A DNA stretch of 64,000 nucleotides from assembly GCF_000340215.1 (NCBI RefSeq), contig NW_006921532.1, forward strand, positions 8,809,409 to 8,873,408, written 5' to 3'. The DNA is from Pseudocercospora fijiensis CIRAD86 (Eukaryota > Ascomycota > Dothideomycetes > Mycosphaerellales > Mycosphaerellaceae). The position numbers and the translations under genes were made by a program. The notes beneath the pieces are model-generated. The model was not told the origin of the DNA, did not search any database, and saw only the letters and a list, made by a program, of their open reading frames with translations. Shown one piece after another: positions 11,423-22,157 of the stretch. Position 1 is the stretch's first letter; each line of letters starts with the position of its first letter.

Positions 11423-12358
11423 ATGGGATTGCTAAGCATAGTCATTTTTGTCGTCACAATAGCCTTTCTGCTGTGTACACAGCCAAACATGCTGAGAAGC
11501 ATACTGCCTGCATGGCTCGCGCCAAGTGAGGCGAAGTCCGCCGAAGACGACGCTCACCAGAATGCGAACCTAACAGCACCAACCATCGTCACACAGAACG
11601 ATGAAGATACAGAAGAAGGTGACAGCACACCGAAAGCAGGACCGACTGTGCCAGAGAAGACTGTGCCATCTTTCACTTTGAACGAGGACGAGGTTTCAGC
11701 AAAGGCCATGCCGCCACCTCCTGTATCTTCCTTTCCAGCTGCCAATAGCGCACCAAGAGTGTCAGCTATGCCGCCTCCCCTAAAGCCAGCATCGAAGCTT
11801 AGCTCAGGCCTGATGCCGCCTCCATCTCGACCTGCAGTGCCAACGGCAAGACAGAGTCCCGGTACAGGCCTTCGTGTCCCAACAACAGGTCCGCTGCCTA
11901 ACCGCGGCCCTCCTGCAAATAGCCAGCAGCGCTTCAATGGGGGACTCTCTCCCAACGGCACAGCAGTGCCAACTCCAAATCCGCGGGGTAAAGTTCTTCT
12001 CAAGCCTGGCCACTCCCCAATGGACTGGGCAGCGCTTACTCGTAGCGGCAATCTCTCAGGAGTTCCAAGCTTTCAGCGCGTGACACCAAGCGAGCTCAAG
12101 AAGATGACTGGAAGGAAAGGCAGGCCCGCCTGGAGCAGCTGGCAAGGCAAAGTATACAATATTACACCTTACCTGCCTTTTCATCCTGGTGGAGAGACGG
12201 AACTCATGAAGGCCGCTGGCAGAGACGGTACTAAGCTGTTCATGGATGTGCATCCGTGGGTGAATTGGGACAACATGCTGCAAACTTGCTTGGTCGGTGT
12301 TCTGGTGCCGGAGAATTATGGAGTTAGCGAAGGATCGGAACTGGAAGACATCGACTAG
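11423..12358 (+). CDS. Membrane-anchored cytochrome b5-like heme-binding protein
   Basis: Single exon, 311 residues. Residues 1-20 form a hydrophobic segment (GLLSIVIFVVTIAFLLC) that should anchor the protein in a membrane, probably the ER. Residues 40-210 are Pro/Ser-rich and disordered. The C-terminal 90 residues are a cytochrome b5 domain: WSSWQGKVYNITPYLPFHPGG with heme ligand His254 in HPGG, then MDVHPWVNW with the second ligand His277, a form closer to the b5 domain of CYB5R4-type proteins than to microsomal b5. There is no reductase domain, so it must receive electrons from a partner. The ATG at 11423 is chosen because it starts the anchor helix. Confidence 0.85.
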   Translation: MGLLSIVIFVVTIAFLLCTQPNMLRSILPAWLAPSEAKSAEDDAHQNANLTAPTIVTQNDEDTEEGDSTPKAGPTVPEKTVPSFTLNEDEVSAKAMPPPPVSSFPAANSAPRVSAMPPPLKPASKLSSGLMPPPSRPAVPTARQSPGTGLRVPTTGPLPNRGPPANSQQRFNGGLSPNGTAVPTPNPRGKVLLKPGHSPMDWAALTRSGNLSGVPSFQRVTPSELKKMTGRKGRPAWSSWQGKVYNITPYLPFHPGGETELMKAAGRDGTKLFMDVHPWVNWDNMLQTCLVGVLVPENYGVSEGSELEDID

Positions 12359-13017
12359 CGAAGGTCTTGGCAATGCAAAGCTGGCTTGATGAGACAGATG
12401 CAAGCTATATGGCGCTGAAATAACATTACCAATCACATACGGCCACAGGTAGCTGGGAACAAGCAATCCCGTCCGCTCTCCCCCTCTCTCCAAGTATCTT
12501 CAGGCCATCAGCGCAGAATTGACGATTGTTGGATATAGCTTTCTGGATACTTGTGCCTTCTAATTCTCTAGAAATTCGGATCTCGGAGGCAGGTCCTGCA
12601 GTAGCGTGCCAACCCGAGATCCTTCATACCAGAGCCAATAAGATCTTACGGCGCGGTCAACAGAGAAGACTAGTGAAAGGGGCGAGGTAGTCACCATGGA
12701 CGACCTTACGGGCAATATTCGCCATTAACTTCGAGCCGCACCGAGAGTGCTAGCGACGAAGACATGTCAGACGAGGAAGTTATAATGGATAACACGTCGG
12801 ACGAGGAATCTTCACTGCTATTAGAAAGCCGTAACGAGAATGCTAGCGAAGAGGACATGTCGGACAAGGCTGTCACAATGGACGACCATGTTACAGAACA
12901 ACATATGTTGAATTATCCCCCGCCGTAATGAATCGTAATCAAACCAAGCCGCTTCCTTCGATCCAGCAACCGGATCCCATCGACCTCCTGCGATCCAGGC
13001 TATACCGTAAGACCGAC
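12359..13017. other. Intergenic region with an acidic-repeat relic
   Basis: Most of this is without features. At about 12,735-12,928 one plus frame stays open and encodes an acidic Ser/Asp/Glu-rich peptide with an internal duplication (SASDEDMSDEE near 12,750 and NASEEDMSDKA near 12,840) ending at a TAA after NYPPP. The upstream ATG at 12,696 is in a different frame, so I read it as a fragment of a repeat-rich gene, not a complete one. Confidence 0.35.
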
Positions 13018-13355
13018 CTAAGCACAAGCAACAAAACCCTGACTCTTTCCAGAAGTGCAATCTGTGCCTTTATGAGGGTTTAGAGATGCTACAGAGTATT
13101 GGCGGTATATAGGAAAATCGCTGCTGTACATGTTGTCTTCGGCGCACTGTTGTATCCATACCGCTATTAGTCTATATACTAAAACCAGACGCGCCTCGTA
13201 GCGATCTTCTCGAGTTAAGAAGCAACACTTACGCAGTACGTATGTTTCCCGTTAGCTTCACAGCCTCCATTCCCTGCGGTGCCGTAGTTGCAATACCCAG
13301 CATACGCCGACCTAGCCGTAATAATGGTGGTGAGGAGGAACGCGAAGAACTTCAT
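13018..13355 (-). CDS. Small secreted cysteine-rich protein (effector-like)
   Basis: Found by splicing: exon 1 is 13355-13233 (41 codons), intron 13232-13147 (86 bases, GTAAGT donor, CTAAT branch site, ACAACAG acceptor), exon 2 is 13146-13018 (42 codons plus TAG). The product is 83 residues. A clear signal peptide (MKFFAFLLTTIITARSAYA) precedes a mature chain of 64 residues with six cysteines at 22, 32, 41, 42, 72 and 82, giving a GYCNYG...GGC...TYCC core. The two exons join exactly at a Cys-Cys pair. Size, secretion signal and even cysteine number fit small secreted proteins of dothideomycete fungi; I cannot name a family, and no role is shown. It sits in a gene-poor pocket next to a MITE and a dead oxidoreductase gene. 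Confidence 0.72.
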
Positions 13356-13940
13356 CGTTTCGAATAAAGCTTGATCCTTGTTTTCGAAAGTACGGATTGG
13401 ATGTAGGTAGGTGTATACGAAGGACCTTAAGCAGACTTGTACGTAGTTTCTTGCTAAATGCGGGCCAACAGCTCTCGCGGTTAGCAGCTTAAATAATAGG
13501 GGAGAGAGCGAACAGGATGCCCGACTCCTATAGATTTCGGGCCGACTGCTATAGCATGCATATCCCTTCGTTGTTCAAAGTGGTGTGTTTTGAACCCCAG
13601 TAGCAAGGTTGGACGGCTTGCAACGTCTGCGGGAAGGCCGTGAACAGACCAGAAATTTGTACGTGCGCGTTGCTACGCTGTAACGCTGTGCAAGCAAAAG
13701 ACCCCTACGCCACCAAACTCTCCTTCTTGGAACGAAAATTCGAAACCACAACGGATGGCACTGGCATTACCCACGGAGGGCCTAGTGTAGTAGGGGAGCC
13801 CGGTAGGTAGGTAGGTAGGTAGGACGGGTAGGACATTTGCCGTAGGGGCAAATGCTTATCGGCAATTGCTTCTCGGCAATTGCGTAGTAGCTATTTAGCC
13901 AGTGGGTAGTTGGTCAAATCCACTACATAGTTGCCTAGTA
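13356..13940. other. Intergenic region with simple repeats
   Basis: Probable promoter of the secreted protein on its left. Contains a (GGTA)n microsatellite at about 13,801-13,823, a short inverted repeat ATTTGCC...GGGCAAAT at about 13,836-13,854, and two tandem copies of a 14-base unit ending CGGCAATTG at about 13,855-13,884. No gene seen. Confidence 0.5.
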
Positions 13941-14120
13941 CACCTCGATTAAGCGAGATGGCGGACGGGGGTAATCCCCGTAAACGGCAGCTAGCTTGAA
14001 AGCGTTAGACGTAAACTTTTTAAAGGTACGGATAACTCCTTTAGGCAGTACGCTAGCTTTGACTAGTTAGATCCCGTTTTCAGGGATCACCGCCGTCCGC
14101 CATCTCGCTTAATCGAGGTG
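13941..14120. mobile_element. 180-bp MITE with long terminal inverted repeats and TA flanks
   Basis: The ends are inverted copies: CACCTCGATTAAGCGAGATG at 13,941 and its complement ending at 14,120. Similarity between the arms goes on with a few mismatches to about 45 bases. TA lies on both sides (13,939-13,940 and 14,121-14,122), as expected for a Tc1/mariner/pogo-type target-site duplication. There is no coding capacity. The sequence still has CpA and TpG, so it is not visibly hit by RIP, consistent with its small size. Confidence 0.8.
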
Positions 14121-14199
14121 TAGAATCCGGGATTCTGGATCCCAGTGACTAACAACAAGAAAGTTTGGTGTTGGTGTTGGAATTGGAAAGCACAAGTCT

Positions 14200-14660
14200 A
14201 CTTGGGGTGCGAGTCGTCGAAATTGGGCTTCTACCTTAGCAACAAAGAGAAATTTGTATACGCCTGGTCCAATCCTGACTTTGACTGGCAATATCGGTAG
14301 CTCTATGCTTCTCAGCCAGAGTTCGGCTTGAACAACAGGATCATCAAGTACCCTCGTAGACGCCTTTCAGGCGGTACGAGCGCCATCAACTTGTTTGCAC
14401 TCATATGTCCGTGGTGCAACGAGATTGATGCTTGGGCGGAGTTAGGCGAGAAAAGGGAAGGCTGGGATTGGCAGACTCTTGTGCCGTATTTTCGAAAGTT
14501 TCACACGATTGTGCCACCAAGCGAGGAAATTGAGGAGGAGCTTAACGTTGCGCATAGCGATGCCAACTTTCAGGCGTCCAAAGGACCATACTTGACATGT
14601 CCTTTCTCGACCATCCGCCATACCGTGCCGCGAGCGAAGCCAAGCATGAGATGAATGCTT
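14200..14660 (+). pseudogene. Relic of a GMC oxidoreductase (glucose/choline oxidase family)
   Basis: The plus frame reads DFDWQY then an in-frame TAG at about 14,297, then GLNNRIIKYPRRRLSGGTSAIN and EGWDWQTLVPYFRKFHTIVP, which match the conserved FAD-binding core of fungal GMC oxidoreductases (N-NR, GG-S-IN, W-W---PYF-K-E). The nucleotide-binding N-terminus (GxGxxG) and the C-terminal catalytic His region are missing, and the frame ends at a TGA at about 14,653. So this is a truncated dead fragment. Confidence 0.75.
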
Positions 14661-15724
14661 GTGAATGGGGCATACCAAGGACCTGGTAGTTGGGATAGAG
14701 GAGATCGGCATGCCTTCCAGCCCTAAAAGATGAAGTAGGAGAGAAGAGAAAATACGAGATAGGGAGCTGCGGAGGAGACTGCGTTGTAGATGTTGATGAA
14801 ACCCATCCTGAACGTGTCGAACTTTCGATGCTTGACGTGACGACTCTTCGCTTTGTTCTGTGTTCGGATGATGTTAGAAACCAGTGTTCAGCTTGGGCCT
14901 TCGTCTCTAGACCGGACGTATGGAGAATTGCAGCCAAGGCGATACATCCTATTTCAATTTTAGGACTCCAGGCGGTGCTAACACGAGAGAATCCCCTAAA
15001 CGAAGTCCGTAGTTAAGTCCGTAGAACTGCTGTACAAGATCTGGGGGATCTGGTTGGTCGAATCCGCTTTCCATAAGTTGGTATAGACGTGTTTTTCATA
15101 TGAGAACTCCACCAGAATCCTAGTTTTGCCGACGAACGCTCCGAGGCGACGAGTTTTTACAGGCGATGGAAGAGTCAGAAGATCCGGTTGCGCCGCACGG
15201 GAGTAGGCATGCTGGACCGCATGTTCTAGATAACCTATGGATGAAGCGCCCGATGCTGCCACAACATATAGACTTGGGTCTAATCGGGCGTGTGAGGATC
15301 AAGTCCGTCAGGTTTGAGAATCTTCAGTGAATGAGGGCAGTGGGAAGCTGATGAACGTGGTGGATCTGCGGTGATGTGACGAGCCTGGTCACAACATCGA
15401 TGTGTATACATTACATCGCGGCATCCAAATTTGGGAAAGCCGTAGTCTTAGCATATCGACTAAAGATCGAAAGCGGATTCTTAGTAAGCAATTCCTACGA
15501 GTTTTTCGAATTCAAAACATCTGACACCATCACAGAGTGCAAGAACATGTGACAAGCCATCAGCAAGGTCACTGGAAAATGTGAATCGGACGGCGTGATT
15601 TGAGGTGTACGGCAAAGCACACACTGCAGCTGTAGCTTCGATTCCGTCGATGTAATGTGCACGATCACCCTTGACACCAAGGCGCAAAACATTCCGTCGC
15701 CCTGCTAGTATCGATCCGAAGTCT
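14661..15724. other. Intergenic region, no supported gene
   Basis: Downstream of the GMC relic and convergent with methionine aminopeptidase. A minus-strand frame at 14,996-15,262 is open for 88 codons, but I recognise no family in it and it lacks a clear gene structure. It could be another decayed gene. Confidence 0.4.
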
Positions 15725-17181
15725 TCATGCCTTACCCTCTCCATTGCCACTGACCTCGACCTTCGATCCATCGGCGGCATACCCTTCCGGCATGCACACC
15801 TTTCCACCAGGCGAGTCCTCTAATCTCGCTGTCAGAATTTCCACGCCTGTCTCAGTGACAAGGAGTGTGTGCTCGAACTGGGCCGTCCTACTGCCATCCC
15901 GAGTGACAGAGGTCCAGTCATCCGGCCAAGTCTGATCTCTGTAACTACCCAGTGTGATCATGGGCTCAATGGTGAAACACATGCCCGGTTTGGCTTCTCC
16001 AATAGCCTTGTTCTTGGCGTAGTGAGGAACATTCGGTGCACAGTGAAAGAGCTGATTGATGCCGTGACCGCAGTAAGTCTTGACGACCTGGCAGTTTCGC
16101 TCCTTTGCGACCTTCTCGATTGTGTTGCCGTAATCGCGGAACAAGGCGCCAGGCTTGACAAGCTTGATGGCATCGTCCAAGGAGTCACGGGAGGCTTCTG
16201 TCACGCGAACATTGTCCGGGTTTTGTGCTGCCGAATCGCCAATGTAATAGGTCTCGTTGAGATCGCCATGGAAGCCATTGTGGTAAAGTGTAACATCAAT
16301 ATTGAGAATGTCGCCGTCTTTGAGGGGTCGGTGGTCGGGGATTCCGTGGCAGATGACTTCGTTGGGACTTGTGCAAACTGATTTGGGGAAGTGGCAGTAA
16401 TTCAGTGGTGAGGGATATGACTGTCGCATGTCAGTATTGATGTGATGATGGCGATAGGAAAAGGGGAACTGACATCACGTTCTATACATGCTTCATGCAC
16501 GATCCGGTCAATCTCGTCCGTGGTAACTCCAGGCTTCGCCGCTCGAGCTGCAATGTCAAGCACTTCGCGTGCGAGCCGGCATACTTTTCGCATGGCATCC
16601 TGCTCCTTCTCCGTGAGAATCTTGATCTTGTTGCGTCCTACAAAGACCTGTGGCACATCAGCTTCATTCTTCTAGGACTGCGCCGCGCCCGGAACGGTCG
16701 TACCTGCTCGCTTTTGGGAATACCATTGCCTGCATAGTCTGGTCGTGGTATCCTATCTGGTAGTGTTCGCTTTGGAGAGAGAGGGTAGACGGGTCTCAGG
16801 GGACCGGTGAATGGATAGGTGGGAAACGGGTTGAAGTGACCATCTGCGTCTGGTAAGGACACGACTTTCGGCGGAAGGACTTTGGAGAGCATACTGTTCT
16901 GTGCTTTGTGAAGCTTTTTGTGTTCAGCCTACCTCATGTCAGTGCCGTTCTCGTGCACTTGAATACGCTATATGGCCGTATCCCTGCCATGTACCATAGT
17001 GTGGACCAGAGCACTGACCTACCCAATTCCTTTTGAAGCAATCTTGACCGCAGAAATATGAGTTCTTCCCGAGCTTCTGACATGTCGGACACTGCAGCGT
17101 GCCTGCATCGTTTTCGCAGTCCGCCCCTTCGCACTTGGCGACCTTTGCGACCGTGGTCTCCTTCGCAGGCGCCTGATCCAT
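15725..17181 (-). CDS. MAP1: Methionine aminopeptidase 1
   Basis: Cytosolic, ribosome-associated enzyme that removes the initiator methionine from nascent proteins. Exons 17181-17023, 16928-16704, 16647-16474 and 16420-15725 join to 417 residues. The N-terminus carries the type-1 eukaryotic zinc finger (CEGADC...CPTCQKLG...YFCGQDCF), which binds ribosomes. The catalytic pita-bread domain shows the metal ligands: Asp228 ([14 protein letters not shown]), Asp239, the His in [10 protein letters not shown], Glu in FTIEPMIT and Glu in QFEHTLLV. Introns are 94, 56 and 53 bases; for the second, the acceptor at 16,648 is preferred since the alternative would give a 32-base intron. Divergent from kynurenine monooxygenase. 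Confidence 0.96.
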
Positions 17182-17624
17182 GCTGATCACTCAGCTAGCA
17201 GCAATTGGGGGAGGAATCGATCGTGGTCTCACGGCGGTGAGTGCAGTGCTGTGGAAATGGACCTGTGCTGCTCGGTACGAGTCGATGTGCTTCTACTGAT
17301 GTGGAGCGATTCTCAGAGACCATGTCTTGTTGTGTCTTTGTTCTCAGCGACGCGCATTTTCGAGATCGAGCTCCGTCGGTTCTCGCCGCTCGGCGTGAGT
17401 GAGGAAGCGGGAGGGCGGCTCGGCTCGGCTCGGTCCAGAGACAGACAGAGACAAGCGCGCGCCCAGGCGAGAGGTCTTGTCCGAAAGACCTCGGCGGCGA
17501 CTGACAAGTTCCCAGAATCGCATTAATAAACACCAGAAGAGGTCCCGGGTCATCGGACGTGGAGTCATCCAGGCAATGACCGCAGACGTCAAACTGCGAC
17601 TCTCAGAAGGCACATCTGCTGGCC
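17182..17624. promoter_or_regulatory. Shared divergent promoter of MAP1 and BNA4
   Basis: 443 bases between two divergent housekeeping genes. Contains GGCTCGGCTCGGCTCGG (17,418-17,434) and a C-rich/G-rich core without an obvious TATA box. An out-of-frame ATG at 17,577 precedes the chosen start of the plus-strand gene and opens a short overlapping upstream frame that could lower translation. Confidence 0.45.
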
Positions 17625-19249
17625 ATGGCCACGGCTGAGGGCAACCAGAAAAGCGGAAGCAAATGCGTGGTCATCGGCGCCGGGCCTGTGGGTGCTTTGG
17701 CCGGTCTCTACGCGGCGACACGAGGCTGGGACGTCGAGGTCTACGATCTCAGATCAGGTACTTGTTCCTCCTCCCCCTCACCGCCGTCGTGGCCGTCCGG
17801 CGTTGCTGACAGCGCACAGATCTGCGAGATGCATCCACGACGCCTCTCAACTTCACCAGGAGCATCAATCTGGCCCTTTCTGAACGTGGCATCAATGCCC
17901 TGCGACAATACAACTCCGACCGTCTTCTGCACTCCATTCTGAACGAGACGATTCCTATGTATGGTCGCATGGTTCACGGACAAGACCGCACGGGAGCCTT
18001 GACTGAAGCAGCTCAGCCTTACGATGTCCATGGTCGATATATCAATGCAGTAGACCGTGGCGACCTCAACGGACGGCTTCTGGACGAGCTCGAATCTCTG
18101 CCCAATGTCAGGCTACGATTCAATCACAAGTTGACGGGTGTTGACTTCAAGCGTCGCCTTGCGTGGTTGGAGCAGAAAGGCCCGTCGAGACGAGCGAGTG
18201 TGTTGGAAGATGGGACGCGCGCCAGCAGTCGACCGGGTCGTCCGGACGAGATAGAGATCGAATTCGATCTTCTGATCGGCTGCGATGGTGCTCACAGCGC
18301 TGTCCGTTTCCACATGATGAAGTTTGTTCGCCTGGACTATCAGCAGACCTATATTGACACTCTTTGGTGTGAGTTCCAAATCCCTCCGGCAGACGACAAG
18401 TCCAGCAAGACGCCATCGGCCAAGCACGGCTTTAGGACCAGCCCAAATCATCTGCACATTTGGCCCGGGAAGGACAAGATGTTCATCGCCATTCCCAGTA
18501 CTGACAAAACTTTCACATCCACCCTTTTTGCACCAGCCGCTGATTTCGAAGCATTGGAGAAAGATCCATCGCACGTCGAGCGCTTCTTCAATGCCCATTT
18601 TCCCGGTGCTGTCGATCTGATCGGACCCGAGTCAATCACGGAACAATTTGGCGAGAACCCACATCTTCCACTTATCAGCATCAAGTGCTCGCCGCATTTC
18701 TATGGGTCGACCGGTGTGATTCTGGGGGATGCAGCGCATGCCATGGTACCATTTTACGGGCAAGGAATGAACGCTGGTCTGGAAGATGTGCGCGTGCTCT
18801 TCTCGCACCTTGACGCACATCCGATGAGTCCCGATGGCCGTGCTAAGGCGCTGGAGTCTTACAATGCGGAGCGGCTGGCCGATGCACACGCGATCAATGA
18901 TCTGTCTCTTGCCAACTTCTGGGACATGCGCGCGGGTGTAACATCCAAAGTGAAATTACTCCGCAAGAAGGTCGAGGAGTTCCTCTCGGATCGATTGCCA
19001 AGCACTGGCTTCGCGACGCAGTACAGTCGGGTCAGCTTCAGCAACCAGCGCTATTCAGACGTGATTAAAGCGGCCAATAGGCAGAAGGAGGTTCTGCTAG
19101 AAGGCATGGGCATCGTGGCAATGCTGCCTGTATTCGGTGTTGCAGCATATTATGCCCTTATGTGGCAGCGAAATCGCGGGCGACCCGATTTTTTTGCAGG
19201 CTTAAGGTTTGTGGGCGAAAGAATTGGACGAAGCTTCAACTCAAGATGA
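17625..19249 (+). CDS. BNA4: Kynurenine 3-monooxygenase
   Basis: FAD-dependent hydroxylase of the mitochondrial outer membrane that turns L-kynurenine into 3-hydroxykynurenine on the path from tryptophan to NAD. Exons 17625-17757 and 17820-19249 (62-base intron) join to 520 residues. The Rossmann motif GAGPVG is at residues 18-23, followed by the acidic end of the second strand (VEVYDLRSD). The second FAD motif [21 protein letters not shown] begins near residue 347 and is typical of this enzyme. The C-terminal segment ([19 protein letters not shown]) is the expected membrane anchor, followed by basic residues. Confidence 0.95.
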
Positions 19250-19446
19250 AAGCTGGTCAGCAGAGTTGTATGGTTGATGAGAACTCAAATGATCGCCCTG
19301 TTCCTCTCCCATCATTTCGTGTCCGTCATGCTCCGCAGACTGCTTTAGCACAACGACGCACTGAACGATCTCCCTGCTCACTACGCGCGCTCTCCCGATC
19401 ACAGCGATATTGCTTTCCCACTCGCCTGCGCTGGCACTCCGCCGGG

Positions 19447-21255
19447 ATGGGATGCTACCACAGCAAGGAGCGAGATGCCGAACTTGGGCTACCGGGTGAT
19501 AAAGAAACTGAGACAGTGATCGGAAGAACACAAGCAGCACCTGGACAAGCTGCTGTAGACCGCGACGAAATGCACAGATATCGAGCTCATCTGTCACTCA
19601 TCGAGCGCCAAAATGCAGGCCGTGAGGTCTCATCATTGCCTCAGGTCCCGAGTCCCGCCGAGCGCTCTCTGGATCTCTGTCTGCCTGTCGCTATGGACTA
19701 TGTGACTCCCCGAGGCGTCAGACCTGATAATTCCGGTGCAGTTGGCTGGGATGTGTTCAAGAGTACCACAGATAGGTGGAAATTCATTAGTATGTTATTC
19801 ACGTTTGATGCCAACACACTACCACGTTCGTGAACCATAGTGCTTACAATTTCGACAGAATCTGCTCTCGTGGTCCTATCTTCGAACGGTCTCCATGAAA
19901 TCAACTCGAAGCGCGTTGACCTTTTCTTCCCACGAATTCACCTCCACGATGGGATTGCGTACCGCGCCTCTCTAGCTGTCATGATGGACGATGGGAGCCA
20001 GGTCAAACACAGCATTATTTCCGCCAACTCGGCCGCCGATCGCCGTACAGCGTTTATTCATTTGATGTTTGATGTTGAGAAGCAATTGGAAGCTTTCCTT
20101 TCTTCCAGCCTGAACCACGTTCCCGTTCTGAAAAACGACGGGATCATCAGGTTTCCACAACCGGCGGCTCAGCCGAGACAGTCTTCTGCTTCTTCGGCAG
20201 CGCCAACCACCCAGCACGTCACTCCAAGACGTTCGCAGCCTCATATCTCGACAGCAATGCCCACATATCAAGGACGCATTCTCCACGAGGTTGGATATCC
20301 TTCATACTACCACATGCCTCCGCGTCCTCCACTGGTATCCGGAGCTCGCAATCGCACAACAGGACCGTCATTCTCAACAAACAATACTCGCAGTCCCGCA
20401 ACTCTGGAATCTTTCAGGATTGGGGCCGGTCAATATGTCTCTTACTCATCACCTCAGGCCAAGGGTCTACCAGCTTACAGCCACGACTACCGATATGACT
20501 GGCGCTCTAAAAACCCCGAATGGAAAAGTCCCGAGAACTTTGGCATTAAGATCGACCCGCCAATGCCTAAGCCTGCGCACTTTGGGATCGAGACAAAAAC
20601 GCCAGAACCGAAGAGACCGACCAAACACAAGCCGAGCTCAGACCGTCCACGAGGGCCCGCCAGATATCGGTCGCTAAATCCACGACCTAGTGAAAAAGGC
20701 ACCTGCAAGCCGCTGGATCCACCACAATCTCCTAAGGAACCTGAGGTCGACTTGCGATACTTTGCTAAGGACTCGTTGAACGAGGAGACTGAAGAGCTAT
20801 TTGAAAATGGAGAGACTGCCCTCGCCCTCAAGTCTAAGAAGTCGCCGAGGGTAAGGGTGAACGAGGTGTCGGGAGATCTACTCGAAGAGGGAGAGACTGT
20901 CCTCAAGTCTAAGAATTCACCAATGGCAATGGTGAAGGAGATTGATGAAGATCTATTTGAAGATGGAGAGACTGCCCTCGCCCTCCAGTCTAAGAATTTA
21001 CCAAGCGTAATGGTGAACGAGGTGTCTGGAGATCTACTCGAAGAGAGAGAGACCATCTTCACGTCTCAGAAGTTGCCAAGAGTAATGGTGAAGGAGATAG
21101 ATGAAGATCTATCCGAAGAGAGAGAGACTGACCTCACGTCTGAGAAGTTGCCAAGGGGAATGGTGGAAGAGGTGTCTGGAGATGTGTTCGAAGAGACAGA
21201 GACTGACCTCACGTCTAAGAAGCCGCCGAGGGTACTACTGGTGAAGGAAGTCTAG
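19447..21255 (+). CDS. Hypothetical protein with N-myristoylation motif and C-terminal tandem repeats
   Basis: Exons 19447-19789 and 19859-21255 (69-base intron) join to 579 residues. I do not recognise a family. The chosen start gives MGCYHSKERD, a good N-myristoylation signal with an adjacent cysteine for palmitoylation, so membrane attachment is likely. A folded-looking segment follows after the intron (SALVVLSSNGLHEINSKRV, residues about 117-205), then a long Pro/Ser/Arg-rich region. The last 150 residues hold six repeats of 24-27 residues of the form ET-L-SKK-PRV-V-EVSGDLLEE, in which two sub-types (EVSGDLLEE and EIDEDLFED) alternate. Highly acidic ends and repeat variation suggest a linker or binding surface; no function can be given. 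Confidence 0.75.
20813..21250 (+). repeat. Six tandem coding repeats of about 75 bp
   Basis: Six copies with alternating sub-types, all in frame with the host gene. The pairs (copies 1/3 and 2/4) are more alike than neighbours, which implies growth by duplication of a two-unit block of about 153 bases. Confidence 0.8.
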
Positions 21256-22157
21256 GGTTGAACGCGCAGCGGGTTCGGACTGATGCGCGGTGGTCAGCGA
21301 CCACAATCTTGTTTGTTTTGTCCACTTAGTCTTTTTTTTTGCATTTGTAGCTTGATTCAATATCAAAACCACACTCGTTTGAAAATGTCTCAATTCAATT
21401 CCGAAGCCACCAAACACCATCTCCACCCAATCCTTCGATGGCTCATCCTCTCTCACACACACACATTCCCACACCAGCTCATCTCATCCTCTCTCACGAC
21501 GATTCCCCTTCCTTCGCGAATACGAAACATTGGCAACATTCCCCACCGAGTCACAATGGCTCATACCCACTCAACTTACACAACATGAAAACCCCCAACG
21601 CACAAAAAAAAACCGGCCTTCAGGTTACGCAGAATTATATATAGTCGGTCGATAGCATCGAAATCACTTCCACTCACTCACTTCCCCTATACCTTACCTG
21701 ATCGATCTCGCGACGCGCGGTAAGTCTTTTCTCATCCCATGTCATGTTACGCATTTGCAATGATTATACCCAATTTTTGCCGAGCGGAGAACACGAGAGA
21801 CGAGACGAACAACTCGTGAAACTCTCGGTTCTTTGAAGACTCGATTTTCTTTGTCCGACATCGCCTGAATCGCAATGTTGTTGTTACATATCTCAGCGTA
21901 AACTGTCTCGAGATGTAATGGTTGCTGACGCTCTGGCGACCATAAGCAGGTATCTACTGGATCCAATGCCGAACGAATATCAACGCGGCGCTCAAGTCTG
22001 TCGGAACGCAAAGTTGGAGAAGACCGAAAGCCTCAAATGCTTTCGATTGTTTTTCTTTTCTCTGCGCTGTTTGCTCTGTCTGTAGCGGTAGCACACACAC
22101 ATACGTCGCTAAAGTTACTATACAACAACAAATACACACATACTTTCGCCTCACCGA
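21256..22157. other. Intergenic region, no gene seen
   Basis: Convergent flanks of the repeat protein and the Mam3-like gene. Rich in C/T on the plus strand with CACACACA tracts (21,455-21,465 and 22,091-22,100). No tRNA or other RNA gene recognised. Confidence 0.45.

Noticed and set aside
14996..15302. Minus-strand frames as a gene fragment of an acyltransferase
   Set aside because: Weak impression only; no motif could be confirmed.
16672..16703. A 32-base intron in MAP1
   Set aside because: Too short for a fungal intron; the downstream acceptor gives a 56-base intron with a good branch site and keeps the frame.
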